A stretch of 51,593 bases of DNA, taken from Polyangiaceae bacterium (GTDB taxonomy: Bacteria; Myxococcota_A; Polyangia; Polyangiales; Polyangiaceae). Location of the stretch: contig WQZB01000030.1 of NCBI GenBank assembly GCA_009780955.1, positions 1 to 51,593 on the forward strand. The letters run 5' to 3'. Under the pieces are notes generated by a model. The model was not told the DNA's origin. It made no database searches and saw only the letters and a list, made by a program, of their open reading frames with translations. The translations under genes were made by a program, and so were the position numbers. Positions 26,500 to 34,506 of this stretch are shown one piece after another; the stretch's first letter is position 1; each line of letters starts with the position of its first letter.

Positions 26500-26826
26500 T
26501 CATTCGTCGCCGTTGCGATCGGCGCTCGTTTCAAACGGGGCTACGCGGGCACGGCCGTCGCGATCTACACCAAGCAATTCTTCGACACGCCTTTGCGCGC
26601 TTTCGAGTTTTTCTTGCGAAGCGCGCGAAAGCCGTACTCCTTCCTCGAACAATTGCAGCGACTCTTCGAGTGGCAAGTCCCCACGCTCGAGAGTTTGCAC
26701 AATGACCGAAAGGCGCTTGATGGCATCTTCGAACGACAGATGGGGCTCATCGAGTTGTGATGGTTCACGCGCTTCGTCGTCATCGCTTTTTGCAGCGCTC
26801 CGCTTTGGATCGGTTCTTGGGCTCAT
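26500..26826 (-). CDS. xseB: Exodeoxyribonuclease VII small subunit
   Basis: The 108-residue protein has the family core LSFEDAIKRLSVIVQTLERGDLPLEESLQLFEEGVRL followed by the helix CQ-like SRASQEKLESAQRRVEELL. It has an acidic N-terminal extension of about 28 residues and a short charged tail. The subunit assembles with XseA, which is not in the window, to degrade single-stranded DNA. Its start overlaps the stop of the HEAT-repeat gene by 4 bp, an odd pairing of a nuclease subunit with envelope genes. Confidence 0.93.
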   Translation of the reverse strand: MSPRTDPKRSAAKSDDDEAREPSQLDEPHLSFEDAIKRLSVIVQTLERGDLPLEESLQLFEEGVRLSRASQEKLESAQRRVEELLGVDRDGRARVAPFETSADRNGDE

Positions 26827-28943
26827 CGAAGTTCACCCTCACTCGATGGCAGGCGGGTGGCAAGCACCAGGCGTGAATCGCCAGGCAAAAGCCCAGTTAT
26901 GATGGCAAAGCCATCGTCATCAAAAGCAGTGGGAACGGCAAAGCCATCGCCGCGAACGACCGAACCAACATACGTGCTGTCAGGCCGAGTGCCGTTGGCA
27001 TTCGTGATATGAAGCCACGCGACTTCGCGCACGGCGGGGGCACCTTCGCGGCCTTTGCGGTCAGTGCCTGGTCCATGTTTCAGGGCACGCTGCGCCGTTT
27101 GCCGCGTTGGCCCATCGGGATCGAGGCGCGCAGCCATTTCGAGCGTTGCCTTGCGAGAAGGCGACGACGCATCCATTGTGCGTTCTACGAGGGCCGCGAC
27201 AATGGCGCGGCGCACGCTTGCATCGGTTTCGTAAGCATAGGCAGTTGCGAGTCGCCCAGAGGCGTCGGGCAGCTTCGATGCCCCGAGCCCGCGCGCCGTG
27301 TGTGCGCGCAGCACCGGATCGCGGTTGGTGAGCAATGCTTGTACATTACGCTCAAAAGGTTCGTTCGCGCGTCGGGCAAGCGCGTACGCCGCCAAAGCCA
27401 TGTCAGCGCCGCCGCTTTGGGCGCGATCAATGAGCGAGCGCGTGGTCAGCACTCGATCGGGATCGCCGCCAAGCAAACCCACGGCCAAAAGCTGGCGTGT
27501 GATGGAATCGGTTTCCGTGCTCCATCGTGCAAGCAGGGCGCGCTCAATGCTTCGCGATGGTGGGCGTGCAAAGCTACCCATGATCGCTGCACGTCGAACT
27601 CGCGCGTCGCTGTCGCCCAGCGCGCTTTCAATGCTCGCATTGAACAGGGCAATGCTTGCGAACGTGCCAATGGCGCGGGCTTGCCCGTCGGCCGAGCGCG
27701 AAAGCCCGCTGAGCATGCGATCGACGGGTGGGTTGCGATCCCCACTTGCAAGCGCCCGCACGATGTACGCGCGCAGCCCAAGCGCGCCTTCGTCGTGCAG
27801 AGGCTTTTTGGCCATTGCGACGATGAGCGCGCCGGCGTTTGGCGCAGGGGATCGAGCAAGAGCCAAGGCTCGGGCATAGGCAAGCTCGGGATCCGTTGTC
27901 GGCGTTGCGAGCGTTGCGAGAACTGTGGCAGCTCCGGGATCAGGCGAGCGACCAAGGGCATAAATGCATGATACACGAATCGATTGCGCGGGATGCGAAG
28001 CGGCGCGCTCCGCCAGGGCCTTGGTGATGTCCGGACTTGAAACGCGTTCGGCGAGGCGCACGCCGTTAGCCACGGTGGCGTCGTCTTCGATGAGCCGCAC
28101 GGTGGCTTTGAAGCGCTCGGGATCGGAGAGAATCACGAACACCTCGGCGGCCGCGCTCCGCAAGCGGGCTTCGCGACTGGTTGCAACGGCGCGTGCGAGC
28201 GCGATGGCGCCCTTGTCGCCAAGCTCGGCGAGCGCAACGAGAGCTTCGGCTTGCTGGCTGATCTCTCCTACGCCAGCAAGAAGCTCTAGTACTTCGATTG
28301 CACGCTTGTCACCGAGCTTGGCCAACATGACGATGGTTGGTGGCGTGGGTAACAGGCTCGGCTCGTGCAAGTTGCCAAAGAATTCTGGATTGTGTGGCGG
28401 TGCCGCGAGCAAGGCTAAAATGGCTGCGTTTTGCCCAGCGTCAACGACTTTCGCCACGTCGTAAAGTTGCTTGAGGGCGCGATCGACTCCTGACTGCGCA
28501 ATGGCCAACGCCGCGATCTGCCGTGCCATCTCAACGAGGAGATCTCCAGTTTCGCCGGAACGGTCTAGTGCGTGCTTGTTCGAGACGATGGCGAAGAGCG
28601 CGGTGCGAGCGCTTTCGTAATCGGTAAAGCGAGACAAGGCACGCGCCAGGGCGATGAGCGCGCGCGGATCACTTTGTGTTGCCCGCGCACTTGTCGTGGC
28701 AACTTGTGCCAGAAGCCACACGGCTTGCGGAGTCGCGCTCGACGCGGCGCGCTCGACGCCGCGTAGTCGCTCTTCGGGATCGGCCGAATGCAAAAGGCCC
28801 CGTGCAACGTTGACGCCAATGTGCGCGCGCAGACTGGTACGACTCGCTTGTTCGGTCTTTGACTCGGCAGCCTGGCTCATGGCTGCGAAGCTGATGATCA
28901 TCGCGACAGCGAACAGCGTTGAGCGAAATCTCACGACCTTCAT
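26823..28943 (-). CDS. Exported HEAT-repeat protein
   Basis: The 706-residue protein begins with a signal peptide (cleavage near AMSQAAES, residue about 27). Most of the chain (about 50-600) is made of helical HEAT-like units such as LAELGDKGAIALARAVAT and DARVRRAAIMGSF, with the Pro/Asp/Arg positions typical of these repeats. The last 80 residues switch to a beta-rich domain (VREVAWLHITNANG, then GLLPGDSRLVLATRLP). HEAT solenoids serve as protein-binding scaffolds; this one would work in the periplasm. It is coupled by 4-bp overlaps to the outer-membrane gene upstream and to xseB downstream. Confidence 0.8.
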   Translation of the reverse strand: MKVVRFRSTLFAVAMIISFAAMSQAAESKTEQASRTSLRAHIGVNVARGLLHSADPEERLRGVERAASSATPQAVWLLAQVATTSARATQSDPRALIALARALSRFTDYESARTALFAIVSNKHALDRSGETGDLLVEMARQIAALAIAQSGVDRALKQLYDVAKVVDAGQNAAILALLAAPPHNPEFFGNLHEPSLLPTPPTIVMLAKLGDKRAIEVLELLAGVGEISQQAEALVALAELGDKGAIALARAVATSREARLRSAAAEVFVILSDPERFKATVRLIEDDATVANGVRLAERVSSPDITKALAERAASHPAQSIRVSCIYALGRSPDPGAATVLATLATPTTDPELAYARALALARSPAPNAGALIVAMAKKPLHDEGALGLRAYIVRALASGDRNPPVDRMLSGLSRSADGQARAIGTFASIALFNASIESALGDSDARVRRAAIMGSFARPPSRSIERALLARWSTETDSITRQLLAVGLLGGDPDRVLTTRSLIDRAQSGGADMALAAYALARRANEPFERNVQALLTNRDPVLRAHTARGLGASKLPDASGRLATAYAYETDASVRRAIVAALVERTMDASSPSRKATLEMAARLDPDGPTRQTAQRALKHGPGTDRKGREGAPAVREVAWLHITNANGTRPDSTYVGSVVRGDGFAVPTAFDDDGFAIITGLLPGDSRLVLATRLPSSEGELR

Positions 28944-30136
28944 GGATTGCTGGTGTCAGGCGCTGGGCAGCCGTTTTTCTTCGGATCGGTTGATGGGACG
29001 CCGGCCACATTCGGGCATGCGTCGTCTTTGTCGAGAATGCCATCGTTGTCGTTGTCGATGTCGGGGCAGCCGTCGTCGTCTTCGAAGCCGTCTTTGTCTT
29101 CGGGGATATCGGGGCATTGGTCGACGTCGTCGGGGATGCCGTCATGATCTCTATCGTGATCGCGCGGCGCCCAGCCAATGCTCACAATGCCACGGACCAC
29201 AGGCGTGCCAATGGCTTGGTTTAGTCCAACCTCTGCACCGACGAGAACGAATGCATCACGGTAGTGACCAAGCTCGATGCGATTGCTTGCGCCAAGCAAC
29301 ACGGGCGAAAGCGCACTACTCCCCGGATCGCCGCTGCCGAATGGACCGACTGGGCCCGCTGGCAATGCACCGTGCGCGGCGATTTCCCAGCGCTGGCGGT
29401 TGTCGGAATCGATACCCAACACGCCCGGGCGAACCATGATGCCAAGGCTCCAAGGAACTTCGTTGCCAAAGCGATAGCCGCCGATTTCGGGCGCCGGCCA
29501 GGTGTGATGGTTGGTGCGCAGATGGTAGCCAAGGCTTGCTTGCACGGATGCGAACAGAAGCGTGTATTCTGCAAGTGCACGCGCGCTGGCGTTGACCGAC
29601 CCTTCGCCCGCAAAGCTTGAGCGATCGCCCGTGGGCAGTGTGACGAGCCCAATACCCGCGAGCCCGAAGCCCCCGGCGTCGTTGGGCAAGAGCGTGCCTT
29701 TGATGGTGAGGCCAATGTCGCCCATGGCCGATTTTGGCACCTTGTCGCTGCTGCTGCCCGTGGCAGCAAGGCCCGGTGAACCTGTTTGGCCCGTTTGGTA
29801 AGCAACAAGCGGAATGTCGGCGCCAACCGCCAGCCGCGTGCCAATGCCAAGATTCGCTACTGCGTCGAAACCGAGTGCATGGTTGACGGGCCGCAGCGAG
29901 TTCATGCCCACGCCGGAATTGGAGAGTGTGACGGGCCTGTAGGCGTAGTTTGCAAACCCGGCGAAACTTAGAACGCCGGGCCCTGGAGTCATGACTGGCT
30001 CGACGACCATCGAGGCGCTTGGGTCGGTTGAGGGGCGCCACGTGCGTGCGTCAATCGAAGGCTGGTCTGCGTGCGCCATGGTGGGGGTGGCGAGCAGGGC
30101 GGCGACGCACGCTACAATGCTTGGCAGCCGGATCAT
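28940..30136 (-). CDS. Outer-membrane beta-barrel protein with C-terminal thrombospondin type 3 repeats
   Basis: From MIRLPSIVA (30136) the product has 398 residues. A signal peptide ends at AHADQ. A barrel region of about 280 residues follows with Gly-rich amphipathic strands (GVLSFAGFANYAYRPV, AGFGLAGIGLVTLPTGD-like). Residues about 325-385 hold calcium-binding thrombospondin type 3 repeats: DHDRDHDGIPDDVDQCP, EDKDGFEDDDGCPD and DNDNDGILDKDDACP. Myxobacterial proteins of this kind often continue into an OmpA peptidoglycan-binding domain; this one stops shortly after the repeats (APDTSNP). It is the first gene of the operon with the HEAT-repeat protein and xseB. Confidence 0.82.
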   Translation of the reverse strand: MIRLPSIVACVAALLATPTMAHADQPSIDARTWRPSTDPSASMVVEPVMTPGPGVLSFAGFANYAYRPVTLSNSGVGMNSLRPVNHALGFDAVANLGIGTRLAVGADIPLVAYQTGQTGSPGLAATGSSSDKVPKSAMGDIGLTIKGTLLPNDAGGFGLAGIGLVTLPTGDRSSFAGEGSVNASARALAEYTLLFASVQASLGYHLRTNHHTWPAPEIGGYRFGNEVPWSLGIMVRPGVLGIDSDNRQRWEIAAHGALPAGPVGPFGSGDPGSSALSPVLLGASNRIELGHYRDAFVLVGAEVGLNQAIGTPVVRGIVSIGWAPRDHDRDHDGIPDDVDQCPDIPEDKDGFEDDDGCPDIDNDNDGILDKDDACPNVAGVPSTDPKKNGCPAPDTSNP

Positions 30137-30159
30137 CGCGAAAGGCAAAGAGTACGCGA

Positions 30160-30262
30160 GACCGCTTCCGAGTTGACGTGATTTCTTCGTTGGCGGCAGG
30201 GCACCCCACAAGGGGTGCCCCTACGAATATGCGTGTAGGGAAAGGCCTTGTGCCTGCCCTGC
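30160..30262. repeat. Family B repeat followed by two family A palindromes
   Basis: Family B occupies 30160-30193 (GACCGCTTCCGAGTTGACGT and onward). Family A hairpins lie at 30199-30224 (GGGCACCCC/GGGGTGCCCCTAC) and about 30235-30262 (GTAGGG-AAAGGC/GCCT-GCCCTGC). They separate the start of the outer-membrane operon from the end of the narK-type gene and directly abut that gene's stop codon. Confidence 0.8.
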
Positions 30263-31723
30263 TCAACAAGGCATGGGGGCGTTCTTGCGTGAGTAGAAGT
30301 ACCAGGTGATCGCGGCGCAGATGAGATAGTAAGCGGCAAAAGCCCACAACGCGGCTTCAGGTCCGTGAGTTATTCGGTTCGACATGGCAACGCTTCTGGG
30401 GACGAGGAAGCCGCCGTAGGCGCCGATAGCGGCGGAGAATCCAACCACCGCGGAGCCGAGCAGAACGCCTTCACGTTGTGCCGCGGCACGTTGCTCGTCA
30501 GTGCCATGGGCTGCTTCGCGCGTTTTGAGCGTCGAGAAAATCGTTGGAATCATTCGGAACGTGGAACCATTGCCGATCCCCGTGGTGAGAAACAGCACCA
30601 CGAACACGGCAAAGCAGGCCGGGAAGCTGCCTTCGTGTGGGCCAAAGGGAAGCGACAAGCCGCCTGTCGTTTTCGGTAGGAAAAACAGCACGCCAAGCAC
30701 CGCGAGCGCCATCACGAGGAAGTTCCAGAACGTGACGATGGCGCCGCCAACTTTGTCCGACAGCCAACCACCAACGGGGCGAATGATGGCGCCTGTGAAC
30801 GCTCCTGCCCACACATAGTTTGCGATGGGCTCATTTGGAAAAACATTTTTCAAAAACAAAGGAAAGCCCGCGGAATAACCAATGAAGGAACCGAAAGTGC
30901 CTAGATACAGAATGCACATGAGCCAGTTGTGCGGCTCGCGAAAGATGACGAGTTGCGCACGCAGCGAAGCTTTGGCACTGGCAATGTCGTTCATGAAAAA
31001 CCACGCCAGCACCGTGAACAAGACAATGAACGGAACCCATATGAAGGGTGCATTCTGCTGCCAGATCTCCGTGGTGGTCGAGGTGAGGCCTTTCTTGACG
31101 GTGAAGGGGAGCGCAGCGCCCAAGAGCGCTCCAAACAGGGCTATCTTGACCACCCGCGGCGCGACGAACTGCACGACCGACACACCCAAATTTCCGAACC
31201 CCGCATTGAACCCCAGCGCCGCGCCTTTGTGTGCTTTGGGATAGAAATAGCCAATGTTGGCCATGCTCGAACTGAAGTTGCCGCTTCCAAAACCGCAAAG
31301 CAGCGCCAAAATCATGAAGGTGCTGTAGCTGGTTGTCTTGTCTTGCACCGCAATGCCCATGCCGATGACGGGAATGAGGAGCGAGGCCGTGGAAATGGCT
31401 GTCCAGCGCCGCCCGCCAACCAGCGGAATCATAAACGAATAAAAGATACGCAGCGTGGCACCGCTGAGGGATGGCGCGGCGGCCAACCAGAACAAGAGAT
31501 CTTCGTTGACCTTCGGGTCGTCGCTAAACTTGAAGCCAAGCCCTGGCAGGTTGAGGGTGATGACGCTCCACATCTGCCAAACAATGAAGGCCAGCATGAG
31601 TGCTGGCGCGGAAATCCAAAGATTTCTGCGGGCGATGGCTGCGCCTTCACGTTCCCAGAACTCTTTGTTTTCTGGCTCCCAGACGGTGAGCACACGGCCG
31701 CGAGACGGGGTGGATGAATCCAT
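30263..31723 (-). CDS. NarK2-type nitrate/nitrite transporter (MFS)
   Basis: A protein of 486 residues from ATG 31723, which has AAGGA about 10 bp upstream. Twelve or so membrane helices are evident, with the nitrate-porter signatures GFGSGNFSSSMANIGYFYPKAHKGAALGFNAGFGNLG and GGWLSDKVGG on the cytoplasmic loop, plus conserved Arg residues. The length and the WEPENKEFWEREG N-terminus match NarK2-type nitrate/nitrite exchangers of proteobacteria. It follows a NarK1-type gene on the same strand after 59 bp. No nitrate reductase genes are present. The close likeness to proteobacterial proteins suggests transfer, which I infer from memory of the family. Confidence 0.88.
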   Translation of the reverse strand: MDSSTPSRGRVLTVWEPENKEFWEREGAAIARRNLWISAPALMLAFIVWQMWSVITLNLPGLGFKFSDDPKVNEDLLFWLAAAPSLSGATLRIFYSFMIPLVGGRRWTAISTASLLIPVIGMGIAVQDKTTSYSTFMILALLCGFGSGNFSSSMANIGYFYPKAHKGAALGFNAGFGNLGVSVVQFVAPRVVKIALFGALLGAALPFTVKKGLTSTTTEIWQQNAPFIWVPFIVLFTVLAWFFMNDIASAKASLRAQLVIFREPHNWLMCILYLGTFGSFIGYSAGFPLFLKNVFPNEPIANYVWAGAFTGAIIRPVGGWLSDKVGGAIVTFWNFLVMALAVLGVLFFLPKTTGGLSLPFGPHEGSFPACFAVFVVLFLTTGIGNGSTFRMIPTIFSTLKTREAAHGTDEQRAAAQREGVLLGSAVVGFSAAIGAYGGFLVPRSVAMSNRITHGPEAALWAFAAYYLICAAITWYFYSRKNAPMPC

Positions 31724-31782
31724 GTTCGAGGAATCCTTTTTGTTGTGCGAGTTGGGTATCGAAAGAGGTGCGCGCGCCGCTG

Positions 31783-33075
31783 CTAGTGCCGCCCGGCAAC
31801 GTTGTCGGTGTTCCGTATTTCCGTCAGGTACATCCAGACGAGCGACACGCAAACAATGGAAAACATCAGCATGAATGTGGTGGACCGAATGTGAGTGAGA
31901 TCAAGTAGCGCGCCGAACATAGGCGGCAGCACGAAACCACCGAGCCCGCCCGCCAGCCCCACCATGCCGCTGACTGCGCCAATGTTTTTCGGGTAATCGT
32001 CACCAATGTATTTGAATACGCTGGCCTTGCCGAAAGCCATGAAAATACCCAGCGCGAACAACGCGACCGTGAAGGGCACAACGGTGAGGCCGGGAATACT
32101 CAAAACGATCAGGCAGACGCAGCAGATCAACAGGACCCACAAGGTTGTTCGGTGCGCACCGAATTTGTCTGACAACCAGCCGCCGAACGCGCGCAAAACA
32201 CCACCTGGCAGCGAAAAAACGGCCGCGAGCGCTCCCGCTTGGGGCAGGGTGAAATTGTACTCTCCCATGTAGTACTGGACCAGCCACAGGCTCAATCCCA
32301 CGTAGCCACCAAACACAAAGCTGTAATATTGGCAGTATTTGAGCACACGCAGATCACTGGCTGTCCTGAGCTGGGCACCCACCGTGACTGATTTTGGCAC
32401 GATATGCGCGGGATTGCTGGCGCTCATGAACCAGAAAATGATCACCGTAACCAGCATGGTGACTGCGTAAACGTGAGGAACCGCTACCCAGCCGTATGAC
32501 GCGATCAGCGCATCTCGAGCTTTTTTATCTGCACCAAGAGCTGCGAGCGCGGCAGGTGGCGCCGCGCTCAAGCCATATGCCGCGATCAGCGCAGGTGCGA
32601 CGAACTTGTTGACTGCTGCACCCGAATTGCCGGCGCCGAAAATGCCCATGGCCAACCCTTGCAGGCGCTTTGGAAACCAACGCGCCACGTAAGGCGTTCC
32701 TACCGAAAACGAGCCGCCCGCAAGCCCAGCGAACAGGCCTATGACGAGGAACTGCCAATATTGAGTGGCCCAGGCCATGGCCCAAATGCCTGGCACCGTG
32801 ACGAGCATCAAGATCGCAAACACGATGCGGCCGCCGTATTTGTCAGTCCAAATGCCAAGTGGTACGCGAATGAGCGAGCCAGTGAGCACCGGCATAGCGG
32901 TGAGCCAGCCGAACTCCGTGCTGTTGAGACCGAGCTTCTGTTTCAGTGGGATGCCGATAACGGCGAACATCATCCACACCATGAAACAAACCGTGAAACT
33001 TAGTGTGCTGGCCGCCAGTACCGACCAGGCCTTGGGAGGAACGTCAGGCTGGGAAGGAATAATTGAATTGTTCAT
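31783..33075 (-). CDS. NarK1-type nitrate transporter (MFS)
   Basis: The 430-residue membrane protein has the NarK1-type features: a short N-terminus, MPVLTGSLIRVPLGIWTDKYGGR in the first cytoplasmic loop, AGLAGGSFSVGTPYVARWFPKRLQGLAMGIFGAGNSGAAVNKFVAP carrying the nitrate signature, and a second signature-like stretch GAVSGMVGLAGGLGGFVLP. NarK1 proteins import nitrate, commonly by proton symport, while NarK2 partners exchange nitrate and nitrite; the tandem order here mirrors the fused NarK1-NarK2 protein of Paracoccus. An AGGA ribosome site precedes the ATG. A tandem 10-bp repeat about 90 bp upstream may be its regulatory site. The TAG stop lies in a GGCACTAG motif. Confidence 0.88.
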   Translation of the reverse strand: MNNSIIPSQPDVPPKAWSVLAASTLSFTVCFMVWMMFAVIGIPLKQKLGLNSTEFGWLTAMPVLTGSLIRVPLGIWTDKYGGRIVFAILMLVTVPGIWAMAWATQYWQFLVIGLFAGLAGGSFSVGTPYVARWFPKRLQGLAMGIFGAGNSGAAVNKFVAPALIAAYGLSAAPPAALAALGADKKARDALIASYGWVAVPHVYAVTMLVTVIIFWFMSASNPAHIVPKSVTVGAQLRTASDLRVLKYCQYYSFVFGGYVGLSLWLVQYYMGEYNFTLPQAGALAAVFSLPGGVLRAFGGWLSDKFGAHRTTLWVLLICCVCLIVLSIPGLTVVPFTVALFALGIFMAFGKASVFKYIGDDYPKNIGAVSGMVGLAGGLGGFVLPPMFGALLDLTHIRSTTFMLMFSIVCVSLVWMYLTEIRNTDNVAGRH

Positions 33076-33159
33076 GGGACTTCCTGTCGTGCATTACGCG
33101 CCGTACACCTAAACGGTGCTCCGAAGGCGGCGCAGAAGCAAGAGGAAGGGAGATGTAAA

Positions 33160-33179
33160 TTCACAATAATTTACAATAA
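33160..33179 (-). promoter_or_regulatory. Tandem 10-bp AT-rich repeat upstream of the narK pair
   Basis: On the reverse strand TTATTGTAAA is followed at once by TTATTGTGAA, 85-104 bp before the narK1-type start. A head-to-tail repeat of one helical turn in an otherwise GC-rich region is a plausible activator site. It does not match the FNR/NnrR consensus. Confidence 0.35.
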
Positions 33180-33191
33180 GTGACCGGCGTT

Positions 33192-33225
33192 GAGTCTCAA
33201 TTCTGAGACTCGCACTTTTGCGAGT
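33192..33225 (-). terminator. Two overlapping hairpins downstream of lpxA
   Basis: GAGTCTCA (33192-33199) pairs with TGAGACTC (33204-33211), and ACTCGCA (208-214 of the same block) pairs with TGCGAGT (33219-33225). The two stems share 4 bases and cannot form together. They lie 43 bp after the lpxA stop and before the narK promoter region. Termination of the lpx operon is the simplest reading. Confidence 0.45.
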
Positions 33226-33267
33226 TAGATGCTTGCGATGTGCCGCATCAAATGGATTGAAGACAGT

Positions 33268-34044
33268 CTACTCGTTGCCTTCGCCGAGCAATGCACATAC
33301 CAGCGCATCGACGTATGCGTCGGATCGATCGAGCTCACGAGCCGCTGCACTGAGGCTCGTATTTTTTCGCATGAATGCGTACGAAAATGCTTTTTTTAGT
33401 TGCGCAATCGACGCGTGCGGAACGCCCCGTCGCGTGAGGCCGACCACATTCAAAGCTCGTACACGCGCGCGGTCGCCCTGCACGATGACGAACGGCGGAA
33501 CGTTGCGCTCGCACATCGCGCCCGCTGCCACGAATGCACTTTGCCCGACACGGCGCAGCTGCGCGACGCCGGAAAGTCCGCCAAAGGTTACCCAGTTTTC
33601 GACAACGACGTGACCGGCAAGCTGGACGCCGTTGGCAACGACGCAATGCGAGCCCATGACAACGTCGTGAGCCACGTGGCAGCCCGCCATCAAAAGGTTG
33701 TGCGAACCGATGGTGGTTGCACGCTCACTCGTTGACAGGTTTACCGTCACGCTTTCGCGGATCACGTTGTTGTCGCCGATGGTGAGCGAGCGCTGTTCGG
33801 TCGAGTTGGCTTTGGCGTTTTTGCGAATTTGCGGCTCGCCGCCAAGAACTGCGAACGGATGAATGACGTTGCATTCGCCAAGGGTGACAATGCCAGTCAC
33901 AACGACATGCGACAGAAGCTCGGTGCCGCGCCCGACGCGTACGCCGGCGCCAACCACGCAGTATGGTCCTACCACGACGTCGTCAGCGAGCTCGGCGTGC
34001 GCGTCGACGATGGCCGTTGGGTGAATGCTGGAGCACTTCGTCAC
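33268..34044 (-). CDS. lpxA: UDP-N-acetylglucosamine O-acyltransferase
   Basis: The 258-residue protein is a left-handed beta-helix enzyme that transfers a hydroxyacyl chain from acyl carrier protein to UDP-GlcNAc, the first step of lipid A synthesis. Hexapeptide repeats start at IHPTAIVDAHAELADDVVVGPYCVV. The catalytic His is in the block MAGCHVAHDVVMG. GGEPQIRK and the C-terminal helical part ending in ALLGEGNE are typical. It starts 3 bp after the fabZ stop and is the last gene of the lpxD-fabZ-lpxA set. Confidence 0.95.
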   Translation of the reverse strand: MTKCSSIHPTAIVDAHAELADDVVVGPYCVVGAGVRVGRGTELLSHVVVTGIVTLGECNVIHPFAVLGGEPQIRKNAKANSTEQRSLTIGDNNVIRESVTVNLSTSERATTIGSHNLLMAGCHVAHDVVMGSHCVVANGVQLAGHVVVENWVTFGGLSGVAQLRRVGQSAFVAAGAMCERNVPPFVIVQGDRARVRALNVVGLTRRGVPHASIAQLKKAFSYAFMRKNTSLSAAARELDRSDAYVDALVCALLGEGNE

Positions 34045-34047
34045 GGC

Positions 34048-34506
34048 TCACCCTCGGCGGTCGACGACGCTCGCGAGAAACTCGCCTTGCGCACAGAGCA
34101 TGCCTTCGACGCTTGCTTCGCCCATAAGCTTCCACACGTTGGCCCGGTGATGAAGAATCGATACCTCGAGGTCGAGCCGATCGCCCGGAACCACCGGTCG
34201 CCGAAACTTCGCTTTGTCGACGCCGAGAAAATAAAGAAGACTCATCGACTCGTCGAACGGATCGCTCGCGTAAGCAAGAATGCCACCGATTTGCGTGAGC
34301 GCTTCGAGAACGAGCACGCCTGGCATCATGGGCGACTCCGAACGCCCGAAAAACCATGGCTCGTTTATGCTTACGCACTTGTGACCGCGAATGACATCGT
34401 TGGGCACCAGATCGGTCACGCGATCGACGAGCACGAAGGGCCAGCGCTGCGGGAGGATTTGCAGAATTCGCTCAATGCTTAGCTGGGTTCGCTTCGCTGG
34501 CCTCAT
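34048..34506 (-). CDS. fabZ: FabZ-like 3-hydroxyacyl-ACP dehydratase with altered active site
   Basis: From ATG 34506 the product has 152 residues with a hot-dog fold. The family opening ILQILPQRWPFVLVDRV, the helix PGVLVLEALTQIGG with catalytic Glu68, and LGVDKAKFRRPVVPGDRLDLEV are all present. The normal GHFP motif, whose His is the second catalytic residue, reads FFGRSESP here, so Arg55 stands in place of His and the loop is one residue shorter. Either the enzyme uses another residue, or it has lost dehydratase activity. The place between lpxD and lpxA is the usual one. The start overlaps the lpxD stop by 4 bp. Confidence 0.88.
   Translation of the reverse strand: MRPAKRTQLSIERILQILPQRWPFVLVDRVTDLVPNDVIRGHKCVSINEPWFFGRSESPMMPGVLVLEALTQIGGILAYASDPFDESMSLLYFLGVDKAKFRRPVVPGDRLDLEVSILHHRANVWKLMGEASVEGMLCAQGEFLASVVDRRG

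Noticed and set aside
33150..33200. FNR/NnrR site (TTGAT-N4-ATCAA) before the narK pair
   Set aside because: No stretch matches the palindrome; the visible motif is a direct 10-bp repeat instead.
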